64,000 bases of DNA, taken from Aquidulcibacter sp. Its GTDB lineage: Bacteria > Pseudomonadota > Alphaproteobacteria > Caulobacterales > Aquidulcibacteraceae. The stretch covers positions 124,001-188,000 of the forward strand of contig JAPZTJ010000004.1 in the NCBI GenBank assembly GCA_027532555.1, given 5' to 3'. Position numbers and translations under genes: made by a program. The notes beneath the pieces are model-generated. The model had not been told where the DNA came from, did no database searches, and saw nothing but the letters and a program-made list of their open reading frames with translations. Shown in pieces: positions 1 to 7,542 of the stretch; position 1 is the first letter of the stretch, and every line of letters begins with the position of its first letter.

Positions 1-392
1 GACAGTCTGACAATCCAGCCGCCGCCGTGGGCCGGCATCGCGCGCACGGCATGGCCATGCTTAATTGCATCGCGCAGCCGCCGACCGACAGGCTGAAACA
101 AAGTCTCGCCTCCACCAGGCGTCGGCGGATCAAATCGGAACCACAGTTTAACTTCTTCGTCGCGGCGTTGGTCGTGGAGCGCAGCTTCTACAAGCGCCAA
201 AGCTTCAACCGCGCCTTTGCCGTTTAAGTCAAAAACCTGAGAGACGTCCAGATTTTCGGTTGATAGAGCGTTAGCGTCATCGGGTTCGAAAAAAGGCAAG
301 TTTATCAATCTCTGAGCAAAGTTGCTGAAGGAGTCATGAATCACGCGGGAGGGCGTGAACCACCTGTTTACGTAAAAGGTACTGAAATTCAT
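1..392 (-). CDS. Smr-like domain protein, truncated by the left edge
   Basis: An uninterrupted minus-strand frame runs off the left edge. It reads FDLNGKGAVEALALVEAAL, then a charged stretch, then GGGETLFQPVGRRLRD and AMPAHGGGWIVRL. This resembles the layout of Smr domains (LDLHG near the start, a glycine-rich loop, a late HGG), but the usual histidine of LDLHG is Asn here and the TGHG loop is altered, so nuclease activity is doubtful. The start is unclear: ATG at 392 is in frame, but GTG 344 and TTG 308 are alternatives and none has a good Shine-Dalgarno sequence. The C-terminus is outside the window. It is divergent from the Sel1 gene. The family assignment is tentative. Confidence 0.5.
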   Translation of the reverse strand, partial: MNFSTFYVNRWFTPSRVIHDSFSNFAQRLINLPFFEPDDANALSTENLDVSQVFDLNGKGAVEALALVEAALHDQRRDEEVKLWFRFDPPTPGGGETLFQPVGRRLRDAIKHGHAVRAMPAHGGGWIVRL

Positions 393-526
393 TTTATAGC
401 AAGGTCTTGGGAAGATTCGATTCACAATCACCCGTCACATTGTCCCTGCGAGAGGCTAAAACGGCACCTCGGTGAAAAAAGCACTTGGCCCAGAATGTGG
501 TCAATATGGTTAGGGGAAAGACTAAA

Positions 527-808
527 ATGGCTTATGATATGAGCAGCGCTTTAGAGGTCACAATGACCACAGAAATTGAGACCAATGAAGCAGGCACCGA
601 TCTGTTTGCTTTGGGCTTGTCGCATGCAACTGGCGTTGGTGCCGACATGGATTATGTCGCAGCGCACAAGTGGTTCAATATTGCTGCTATGCGCGGCGAT
701 AGCGAAGCAAAGCAGCGTCGCCAAGAATTAACGGCGATGATGACCCAGAGCCAAGTTTCGGCAGCACAGCGCGCCGCTCGCGAATGGCTTCAGCGCACCG
801 CAAACTAA
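527..808 (+). CDS. Sel1-repeat protein (small)
   Basis: A 93-residue protein with one clear Sel1-like repeat around residues 28-65 (LFALGLSHATGVG, then DYVAAHKWFNIAAMRGD) and a helical, Gln/Ala-rich tail. Sel1 repeats are alpha-solenoid protein-interaction modules. No signal peptide or membrane segment is seen, so it is probably cytoplasmic. The start at ATG 527 is chosen because AGGGGAAA lies at the right distance upstream; a longer frame from 485 lacks such a site. It converges with the hfsD-like gene with a 39-bp gap. Its binding partner cannot be told from sequence. Confidence 0.8.
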   Translation: MAYDMSSALEVTMTTEIETNEAGTDLFALGLSHATGVGADMDYVAAHKWFNIAAMRGDSEAKQRRQELTAMMTQSQVSAAQRAAREWLQRTAN

Positions 809-847
809 TCTGCCTTCATTGTCAGGCCGTTGATGCGGTTTGAACAC

Positions 848-1630
848 TTATTGGACGATGTTTGAGCCAATACTATAGTTGAAGCCGACTGTTATCGGCA
901 GCGCGTCGCGGACGAATTGCTGGGTAAACTGCCCCAACTCGGAAATCCGCGACTTGGGCACCCAAACTACGTCAAAGCGGCGCAGGCGCGGCAGTTCGGC
1001 TAACAGAGCTTGGCTAGCCCAAACAGAGCGAAGGTCATAGACCCGCATGTAAGGCGTGCCACCAGCTCCCCGGCGCAAGACAACAACTTCTTCCCGTCGC
1101 GCGGTATTTAGAAAGCCGCCAGCTGTCGTAATCGCCTGCAGCGGATCCATCTCACCGGATAAATCATAGAGACCCGGCTTGGCCACTTCACCGCCGACGA
1201 AGAATTTCTGTGAGGCGAAAGTGTCGGGTGCGAGCGCAATCGAAGGATTGCGCAAATAGGTCGCATATTGACCTTGTAACTCCAGCTTCAAATCGTCAGG
1301 CGTGCGGTCAGCCGCCATAATTGCTTCCAACATCGGCGGATGAATGCGGCCGTCAGGAGCGACCGTCAGCTTTCGGCTGAGTTCAGGTGCCCCGATAGAC
1401 TGAAAATCGATCACGTCGCCCGGGAAGAATCGATAGGTTTCATCTTCCGCCGTCCAGCTTGGGAAGATCGGAACCGCCGGGAAGTCGACGGTGGCAACCG
1501 GCCGCGGAGTTTGCCAATTCCTGCCGTCCGTGCGCAAAGCATCCACATAGCCTCTGGGTGCACAAGCCGTCAGGCTGATCCCTGCCAGAACCACCCAGGA
1601 CACGAGTGTAGCTGTGGTTTTGGCACGCAT
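848..1630 (-). CDS. hfsD: Outer-membrane polysaccharide export lipoprotein (Wza/HfsD type)
   Basis: A 260-residue lipoprotein: MRAK start, hydrophobic signal segment and lipobox LTAC near residue 23. The body has a polysaccharide-export domain (YRFFPGDVIDFQSIG about residues 65-145) followed by an SLBB-like domain (FFVGGEVAKPGLYDL, then AITTAGGF). Such proteins form the outer-membrane pore for capsule or holdfast polysaccharide together with a Wzc/GumC partner, here the divergent hfsA-like gene. It is shorter than enterobacterial Wza. The start at 1630 has GGGAG eight bases upstream; the upstream Met at 1657 would displace the signal peptide. The hfsD name rests on neighbourhood as well as family. 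Confidence 0.85.
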   Translation of the reverse strand: MRAKTTATLVSWVVLAGISLTACAPRGYVDALRTDGRNWQTPRPVATVDFPAVPIFPSWTAEDETYRFFPGDVIDFQSIGAPELSRKLTVAPDGRIHPPMLEAIMAADRTPDDLKLELQGQYATYLRNPSIALAPDTFASQKFFVGGEVAKPGLYDLSGEMDPLQAITTAGGFLNTARREEVVVLRRGAGGTPYMRVYDLRSVWASQALLAELPRLRRFDVVWVPKSRISELGQFTQQFVRDALPITVGFNYSIGSNIVQ

Positions 1631-1770
1631 GAACAGGCTCCCTTGGTCTGTTGGCAACAGCCTGCTTCTTAGAAACCCAATCGTTAAACGTTTCGTTAAT
1701 GGATAATGGTTGATTAACGTTTGAAGGAAGCAAAATGCTTTGCCACACGTCCTGACGCGCGGAACTTAGA
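1631..1770. promoter_or_regulatory. Divergent hfsD / hfsA intergenic region
   Basis: These 140 bp separate two divergently transcribed export genes and must hold both promoters. Three TTAA tetramers lie at 1684, 1696 and 1714; the last two sit in the inverted repeat CGTTAA...TTAACG (1694-1719). CtrA of Caulobacter binds TTAA-N7-TTAA. The first two tetramers here are 8 apart, so they are off the consensus by one base. CtrA control is only a possibility. Confidence 0.35.
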
Positions 1771-3252
1771 ATGACTTACCAAACGGGCCCAAGCTATCCC
1801 CGTGCCGGCGGCTATGAGCCGACTGGCAGCGCGCGCCCACAGCTTGATCTTCGCGATTGGGTCGGTCTGTTGTGGCGTGAAAAATGGCTGATGCTCATTG
1901 TTTTCATTTTGATTTCTGCACTTGGAATTGCTTTTGCGACCACGCTTCAGAAGAGCTACACCGCCAGCGCGCGGCTCTCTATTCTGTTGGGACAAGAATA
2001 TGTCTTTACGCCGCGCGTCGGTGCTGCCGGTGAAGGAGCAGCGCCTAAGCAAGAGCAAATCGTCCAATCTGAAGTTGAAGTAATCAAATCTGGGCAAATC
2101 GCAGAGCGCGTGATTCGCAAAATTGGCTTGGATCGATTGTTTAATCCTGAAGATATTCAGATTAGCCAAGGCCCAGATACACCAGAACGGCGGATTGCCT
2201 TTGGCGTCGATCAGTTTCAACGCAACTTTACTGCTGAAGCGTCTGCCAACACGACCGTGATCCAGTTGCGCTATCAAAGCAAAGACCCTGTCATTGCAGC
2301 GAAAGTCCTCAACACCATGATCGATGAGTATTTGACTTATCGCCGTGAAGTCCTGTTTGAGGACCAAACAGGCGCGCTGCGGACCCAGCGTAATGAGTTT
2401 GAGACCCGTTTGCGGGAGGCGGAAGCCGAGATCACCGCGTTTTTGGGCGCAAATGGTGTGGCAGACTTTGAGGGCGAACGCGCAGCCCTTCAATCCTTAC
2501 TCTCAACCGCCCGAGCTGATCTTTTAAATGTCCAGGCCCGCCAGCGCGAAGCAGAAGGCCGGTTTGCGGCAAGCGACCGCAGCTATCGCAGCGAACCACG
2601 CGAAGTAAGATTGTCTTTTGAGACCGATAATTCCCGCCGTCGGATCGAGCTGGCCACCCAATTGGCAGAACTCCAAACCCGCTATACCGAGCAAAGCCAG
2701 CCCGTTCAGGATATGCGTCGCCGGATTGAGGCTTTGGATGAGCTTCTCGGCTCAGAGCAAGGGCGGGCAGCTGGCACAACAAAGACTGGGGCAAACCCCG
2801 TGCGCGATACAATGGCTTCCGACCGGGCGCGCAATGCGGCCGAGGTTGAAGCTTTAACCCAGCGCGAAGCCATTCTGGAAGCCCAAGTTGCTCAATTGCA
2901 AGCGCGTGCCATCCAGTTAAGCCAAGTAAAGCCAATGTTTGATGACTTGGTACGTCGTAAGGCAATCTTGGAAGAGCAAGTCAAACAATTCTCAACGCGG
3001 GAAGCATCTTCCCAAGCTCAGAATGAACTAAGCCGCACCTCTAATGAAAATATACGTGTCATTGAACGTGCTAATGTGCCGACTCGTGGCAAGAGCTTAA
3101 AGAAGGAAGCCGCGATACTCTCTGTCTTCTTTGCGGCCTTCACGGCATTTGCGGCTGGTTTGATGCGGGCATTCTCGCGGACAACCTTCCCAACACCGTC
3201 CTCGATCGGTCGGACTCTAGGCCTTCCGATCTTAGCGACGGTGACGCGCTAA
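1771..3252 (+). CDS. hfsA: Polysaccharide co-polymerase / chain-length determinant (GumC/Wzc N-part, HfsA type)
   Basis: A 493-residue inner-membrane protein. It has a Wzz-type N-terminal domain with a first membrane helix (about residues 36-57), a periplasmic region ending in long coiled coils (about 190-420, rich in Glu/Arg/Gln), and a second helix near 447-466. The C-terminus ends soon after, without the BY-kinase domain found in enterobacterial Wzc; the next gene supplies a kinase-like domain separately. The protein would link polymerase, flippase and HfsD across the periplasm. The motif SVFFAAFTAFAAGL marks the second helix. The start at ATG 1771 lacks a strong ribosome site, but the frame upstream offers nothing better. 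Confidence 0.85.
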   Translation: MTYQTGPSYPRAGGYEPTGSARPQLDLRDWVGLLWREKWLMLIVFILISALGIAFATTLQKSYTASARLSILLGQEYVFTPRVGAAGEGAAPKQEQIVQSEVEVIKSGQIAERVIRKIGLDRLFNPEDIQISQGPDTPERRIAFGVDQFQRNFTAEASANTTVIQLRYQSKDPVIAAKVLNTMIDEYLTYRREVLFEDQTGALRTQRNEFETRLREAEAEITAFLGANGVADFEGERAALQSLLSTARADLLNVQARQREAEGRFAASDRSYRSEPREVRLSFETDNSRRRIELATQLAELQTRYTEQSQPVQDMRRRIEALDELLGSEQGRAAGTTKTGANPVRDTMASDRARNAAEVEALTQREAILEAQVAQLQARAIQLSQVKPMFDDLVRRKAILEEQVKQFSTREASSQAQNELSRTSNENIRVIERANVPTRGKSLKKEAAILSVFFAAFTAFAAGLMRAFSRTTFPTPSSIGRTLGLPILATVTR

Positions 3253-3286
3253 AGCGACGTTGAGGCTTGTTTGAGTTGGGGTTTGG

Positions 3287-3961
3287 ATGGGAAGTATTCA
3301 GGGACAGATGAACGGAGTCTGGTCTGCTGTTGCCGCTGCAACAGGGGGCGCAGGCGCTGCCGTCATGTTCATGGGTGCCAAACACGAGGTGGGAGTCTCC
3401 GAAGTGGCCCGCGCTTTTGCGGAGCTCGCTGCTGAACGGGCCGCTAAATCGGCTTGGTTGATTGACTTAGATTTTTTTGGGCCGGGGCAGTTTTCCGCTT
3501 TGGGTGGCCCACAAACTGGCTTCAAAGGTCCGTATGATATGACCTTTGGCGTAACGCCATTTTGGCGAGCCCAACCGCGTGCGCCTGATGGCGCGCAAGG
3601 CGAGGGGGCTGTGGTAAGTTATAAAACGACGATCCCAAAGCTTTACGTTAGCCGATTTAACCGCGCCGCTTTAGTTGGCAATCAAAAGCTGCAAGTAACG
3701 CCCGCACCGGATTATTGGCGTGCCGTACGCCGTTCCGTGGACCTAACGATTGTCGACGCGCCGCCACTAGAGCAGTCCCGCGCAGGCCTTGCCTTAGCCG
3801 CGGACATGGACGGGGTAATTCTGGTCATTGATGGCAACAAGAGCGACGTCCGCGAATCTATTGATCTGCGCGATGAAGTGGTGGGCCGCGGTGGACGCTG
3901 TCTCGGAATCGTGGTGACTGGCCAATCGGGTTCTGCACTGTCGCTCAGCCGAAAGCGCTAA
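3287..3961 (+). CDS. hfsB: CpsD/BY-kinase-like P-loop protein with degenerate Walker A (HfsB type)
   Basis: A 224-residue protein with the fold signature of the cytoplasmic ATPase partner of Wzc-like proteins. It has an N-terminal strand/loop FMGAKHEVGVSEVARAFAE, then SAWLIDLDFFGPG, then LTIVDAPPLEQSRAG (Walker B-like) and ADMDGVILVIDGNKS. The Walker A position reads GAKHEVGVS and lacks the GK[ST] needed for phosphate binding. There is no C-terminal tyrosine cluster. It is therefore probably a regulator or scaffold rather than an active tyrosine kinase. It lies 34 bp after hfsA and one base before hfsC, so it is likely in one operon. An internal ATG at 3308 is an alternative start. Confidence 0.75.
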   Translation: MGSIQGQMNGVWSAVAAATGGAGAAVMFMGAKHEVGVSEVARAFAELAAERAAKSAWLIDLDFFGPGQFSALGGPQTGFKGPYDMTFGVTPFWRAQPRAPDGAQGEGAVVSYKTTIPKLYVSRFNRAALVGNQKLQVTPAPDYWRAVRRSVDLTIVDAPPLEQSRAGLALAADMDGVILVIDGNKSDVRESIDLRDEVVGRGGRCLGIVVTGQSGSALSLSRKR

Positions 3962-3962
3962 T

Positions 3963-5132
3963 ATGGTTGCACCTAAATTGACGTGGCGCTGGGATTTAGC
4001 CTTGTTGGCTCTCGCGCTTGCCTGCTTCAGCGCAGGCTTTTGGCGTCTTTGGCCTGGAGCTGCTGGTCTAGAGGAAGCGCCTCTGGGGGCAGTCATTTTT
4101 AAGGCCGGTGTGGCATCAATGGGCTTTATCGGCTTTGCCGTGCGCTGGGAAACGCTAGCTCCCGTGCTCCTAAGGCGATTGGAGAGTTTGTTGCTGGTCG
4201 CCGTTTGCTTGATCTCTGCAGCTTGGGCTTTGGCCCCGGCAATTGCCCTACAACATGGCATTCTTCTTCTGTCGCTATGGGTCTTTGGCATAACGGTCGC
4301 CGCCCGCTTGCCTGTTGAGGGTTTGGCGCTTGCGACGGCTTTTTCGGGCATATTAGCTGTCTTAGCACAGATTTTTGCCGCACGAGGCTTAATGCCGCTT
4401 AGCGCGTTGGACGGTGATTTGACCCTTGCCCTTTGCGGTGCCTTGTGGGCGTCGGCAGTCAGCGCCAAATGGCGTTGGGCTTGGCTGGCTTGGGCGGCAG
4501 CTCTAGTCGTTTTGGCACTTACGCTAGGCGACCTGACAAGCATATTGGTGGCAAGCATTGGGGTCGTCGCCGCAAGCCTTGGTCTTGGGGTGCGCTGGAT
4601 TTCTGCCCGTCGCCCATGGACGCCAATTGATCTTGCCGTCACGCTTGCTTGCTTAATCCTGACGGTGACGCTGCTAGCCCTGTTTACGCCTTTGGCTTTT
4701 GCATCCGACCCCTTTGGCGCGATTAACTGGATTGGTTATGGGTTCGGTGTTTCTGGTTCCTCAATCCGTGACGGCTTTGGACAGGGTTTGGGCGTGTTGG
4801 GTCTAGGGTTTGCCAGCATTTGGGCGGTCGTGACCAGTGGTCGTCTGGCACTTGACCGCAGGGAGTCTAACACAAACGGCGCGGCGGTTTTTGGTATGTG
4901 GTGTGCCGGGCTTGCAGCCTTTTTATTGGCACCTGCAGAGATTTCAGTTCTTGGCTCTTGGGTGGTACTCTTGGCGGGGTTGAGCTTTGGGGCGGGTATC
5001 CGGCCCTTGGTACCTGCACAACAGCCCCGCACTTCTCACCCCCTGAACGCCGGGGCTCCCCATCAGGGGTCCTATCAAGCAGCACCGTTGCCGTCGCGTC
5101 CAAGCCCGGCCACCCGTAACCGCCTCAGCTAA
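3963..5132 (+). CDS. hfsC: Multi-pass polysaccharide polymerase-like protein (HfsC position)
   Basis: A 389-residue, strongly hydrophobic protein with roughly ten membrane helices and a short polar proline-rich tail (about residues 350-389). Its place directly after hfsA and hfsB, and the membrane topology, match Wzy/O-antigen-polymerase-like proteins, which join repeat units on the periplasmic face. I cannot see a decisive Wzy motif, and these proteins diverge quickly, so the function rests mainly on context. The 3' end overlaps the convergent hfsG gene by 8 bp, leaving no room for a terminator between the two operons. Confidence 0.6.
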   Translation: MVAPKLTWRWDLALLALALACFSAGFWRLWPGAAGLEEAPLGAVIFKAGVASMGFIGFAVRWETLAPVLLRRLESLLLVAVCLISAAWALAPAIALQHGILLLSLWVFGITVAARLPVEGLALATAFSGILAVLAQIFAARGLMPLSALDGDLTLALCGALWASAVSAKWRWAWLAWAAALVVLALTLGDLTSILVASIGVVAASLGLGVRWISARRPWTPIDLAVTLACLILTVTLLALFTPLAFASDPFGAINWIGYGFGVSGSSIRDGFGQGLGVLGLGFASIWAVVTSGRLALDRRESNTNGAAVFGMWCAGLAAFLLAPAEISVLGSWVVLLAGLSFGAGIRPLVPAQQPRTSHPLNAGAPHQGSYQAAPLPSRPSPATRNRLS

Positions 5133-6054
5133 GTGCGTCTGCCGCCCATAAAGCCCGCCATAGACGTGCCCCGAGTGCCCGGATCGCTAGTGGCAGCGCC
5201 TCGGACAGCACCATCGCCTTCAACACAGCCTTGATCAAAGGCCTCGCGGGTAGGCGCGTCAAGGTTTTAGCCAGCTTTGTGCCCGGCAATGCCGCCATGC
5301 TGGGGTGGCGTTCGACGATGCGGCGGAAGTTCGGTCCGGCCTTTGCGAATTTGTCGAGCAGGGTTGCAGCATCATCCAGGCCTAAATGGGTTGCTGGAAT
5401 ATCGGCATGAAGGACCACATACCCCTTTGATTCTGCTCTTAAAGCCCAATCAACATCTTCCCAGCCCCAGCCAGAAAAGCCCGCATCAAAAGGCGTATCA
5501 TTCAAGATGGCTTTGCGCACGAGCAGGTTAGATGTCGCTACCGCTAGTGCACCCCGGCTTTGACGTTCACTTGCAGACGAGCAATCGGACTTTTCGGCCA
5601 CCATTTTGGCTAAAGCCAAAGCAGCGCAATCGGGGACCTGCAGGGTGGAAAATCCCCCATACACAATTTCCGTGGTTGGATCGCGGGCAAGCTTCAGCCA
5701 ATCTGCCACAAAACTCGGAGAATCTGGGGCCATGTCGGAATCCAGAAACAAAATGACAGAGGCCTTGGCCTCCGCAATCAGACGGTTGCGCGCCGCAGAA
5801 CGACCCTGATTGTCATGCAACGTGATCAGACTGGCAGGGACATTTAAGTTCTGGAGACTTGCTTCGACCGTAGCTGTCACCGAGGGGTCCTGTGACCCAT
5901 CATCTACGACGATCAACTCAACTGCTTCGCCCGTCATTTGGCGAGACAAAATCTCTATCAGCTGACCGGGGTCGTTGCGAAAAAAAGGCGTCGCGATGCT
6001 GAGTTCCAAAGGGCGTTCAGCCCTTACGCCGTTGGCAAAAATCGTTTCGCTCAT
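5125..6054 (-). CDS. hfsG: Family 2 glycosyltransferase (HfsG type)
   Basis: A 309-residue GT-A glycosyltransferase: substrate-binding start ELSIATPFFRNDP, VVDDGSQDPS near residue 50, metal-binding DSD in ILFLDSDMAPDS near residue 105, and the catalytic-side GWGWEDVDWALR near residue 210. No membrane segment is evident in the catalytic part; the C-terminus is amphipathic. It would extend the lipid-linked holdfast repeat unit in the cytoplasm. The start at ATG 6054 overlaps the hfsF stop as ATGA, so translation is probably coupled; a GGGGG sequence lies upstream. A much longer frame exists upstream but is hfsF sequence in another phase. Confidence 0.85.
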   Translation of the reverse strand: MSETIFANGVRAERPLELSIATPFFRNDPGQLIEILSRQMTGEAVELIVVDDGSQDPSVTATVEASLQNLNVPASLITLHDNQGRSAARNRLIAEAKASVILFLDSDMAPDSPSFVADWLKLARDPTTEIVYGGFSTLQVPDCAALALAKMVAEKSDCSSASERQSRGALAVATSNLLVRKAILNDTPFDAGFSGWGWEDVDWALRAESKGYVVLHADIPATHLGLDDAATLLDKFAKAGPNFRRIVERHPSMAALPGTKLAKTLTRLPARPLIKAVLKAMVLSEALPLAIRALGARLWRALWAADALS

Positions 6055-7502
6055 AATGCCCCCGTTTGCGGGCGCAGGCGGGTCCACATAGCCTTGGCAA
6101 AGTCGCGCGCGCCAGCGACATTCAAGAGGATAACAAAGGCACCATAGCTCAAGGCACCGAGCCCGCCTTTGAGGATAAGGTCTTGGAATGCGCCAAAGCT
6201 TGGCAGAGCCAGCACCACGCCGGCCATCAAGACGCAAGCAATTGCAATCTTGGCAGTTTCCAAAAGTGGAATCGGTAAAGCCACATAGCGTCGGCCGATC
6301 CACGCCAGCATGGTCATGCCAAGACCATAGGCAGCGACATTGGCGTAAGCTGAGCCCATCAAGCCAAACTTCGGCAACAGAAGCACATTTAGACTGAGGC
6401 TGGTAATCACCGGCACCAGAAGCAAGAGCGCCCGCTGTAATGCCTTTTTCGACAGCATGAAGGCTTCGGAAAAATAGTCGCACATGCCCGCCAGCAAGGC
6501 AGAAAACGCGATCCACGGCACGACTTGGATCGCGCGCTCACGCAGGGCTTCGCCGATCAAGATCTCACAAATTGGGCCAGCGAGTAGGCCAATACCTAAA
6601 GCGGCCGGTGCCCCAATACCAAGGCGAACCACATAGCCTTGGTGGGCTGCCTTTACAGCTTCGGCCGGGCCGCCGCGCTCATAAGCCGCAATTAAGATCG
6701 GTGTCACGGCTGCGGCTCCCCACGCGAAGATGATGTCGAGAATGCGCGCGCCAACTTGATAGCCCGCAGAGTAGGCCCCGACGTCGCCTTCGCCCAAAAA
6801 GGCTGCGATCACGAAACGGTCCCCACTTGTCAGAGCTAGGCTTAAGATAAGGCCGCCTGCCAAGGGCGCACCATAGGCGAAGTAAGCCTTGCCGCGTTCG
6901 GGCTGCAGCGACCCTTTCCGCGCGGCCATCCACAAGCCTGGCCCTTCTATCGCCAGCACAATGACTGAAGCGATCAACATGCCGATGAACGGACCCTCAG
7001 GGCCCATGGCAAAAAACACAACACAGCCAATCCCAAGCCCGAAGGCCAAGAGCGTATGTAAGGTATCTACGACGGCAAAGCGTTTGGCCTCTTGAGCCAT
7101 CCGTCTTGTTTCTAAAGCAATTTTGATCAATGACCTTGTGATCACACTGCCAAAGGCTGCCGCCACCACGATTTTCAGATTGAGGTCAGCTGGCCACAAC
7201 AGAAGGGCTGCGATGGAGATCAGCGCAAACGCGCCGGCGCACCAGCTAAACAAAGCGATCAAAGTAGCAAAATGGGCGGGCTTTTCGCCCTTTTCTGCGG
7301 CATCCGCATAGAAGCGGGCGGCGGCTGCCTCGATCCAAACGACGAATAGATATTGCGCCAAAGTCATGGCCGCATACACCAAGGTATAGCGACCATAATC
7401 GTCGTCGCTAAGTAGGCGCGTTAAAACGGCAACCATGCCAAAACTGGCCACAGCTTGGGCCAGATTTGGGATCAAATAGGTCATGAGGTGACGACCCATC
7501 AT
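6051..7502 (-). CDS. hfsF: Polysaccharide flippase, MOP/Wzx family (HfsF type)
   Basis: A 483-residue protein with about 12-14 hydrophobic helices spread along its whole length, and the basic N-terminal signature of lipopolysaccharide/polysaccharide flippases (MTYLIPNLAQAVASFG, then LLSDDDYGRYTLVYA). The family moves undecaprenyl-linked oligosaccharides to the periplasm. It lies 40 bp downstream of hfsE and overlaps hfsG by four bases. Two adjacent ATG codons (7502 and 7499) could start it; GAGGT lies upstream at a slightly long distance. ATG at 7484 (MTYL) is a further possibility. Confidence 0.85.
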   Translation of the reverse strand: MMGRHLMTYLIPNLAQAVASFGMVAVLTRLLSDDDYGRYTLVYAAMTLAQYLFVVWIEAAAARFYADAAEKGEKPAHFATLIALFSWCAGAFALISIAALLLWPADLNLKIVVAAAFGSVITRSLIKIALETRRMAQEAKRFAVVDTLHTLLAFGLGIGCVVFFAMGPEGPFIGMLIASVIVLAIEGPGLWMAARKGSLQPERGKAYFAYGAPLAGGLILSLALTSGDRFVIAAFLGEGDVGAYSAGYQVGARILDIIFAWGAAAVTPILIAAYERGGPAEAVKAAHQGYVVRLGIGAPAALGIGLLAGPICEILIGEALRERAIQVVPWIAFSALLAGMCDYFSEAFMLSKKALQRALLLLVPVITSLSLNVLLLPKFGLMGSAYANVAAYGLGMTMLAWIGRRYVALPIPLLETAKIAIACVLMAGVVLALPSFGAFQDLILKGGLGALSYGAFVILLNVAGARDFAKAMWTRLRPQTGAL

Positions 7503-7542
7503 GACTGGTGCTGTACCTCATTGGCATGGATTGTAGGCAGGC

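Noticed and set aside
3794..4642. Antisense 282-residue ORF across hfsB/hfsC
   Set aside because: Low-complexity Ala/Lys/Arg sequence opposite two coherent membrane/ATPase genes.
5125..6516. 463-residue form of the HfsG frame
   Set aside because: The first 154 residues are flippase sequence in another frame; the glycosyltransferase begins at 6054.
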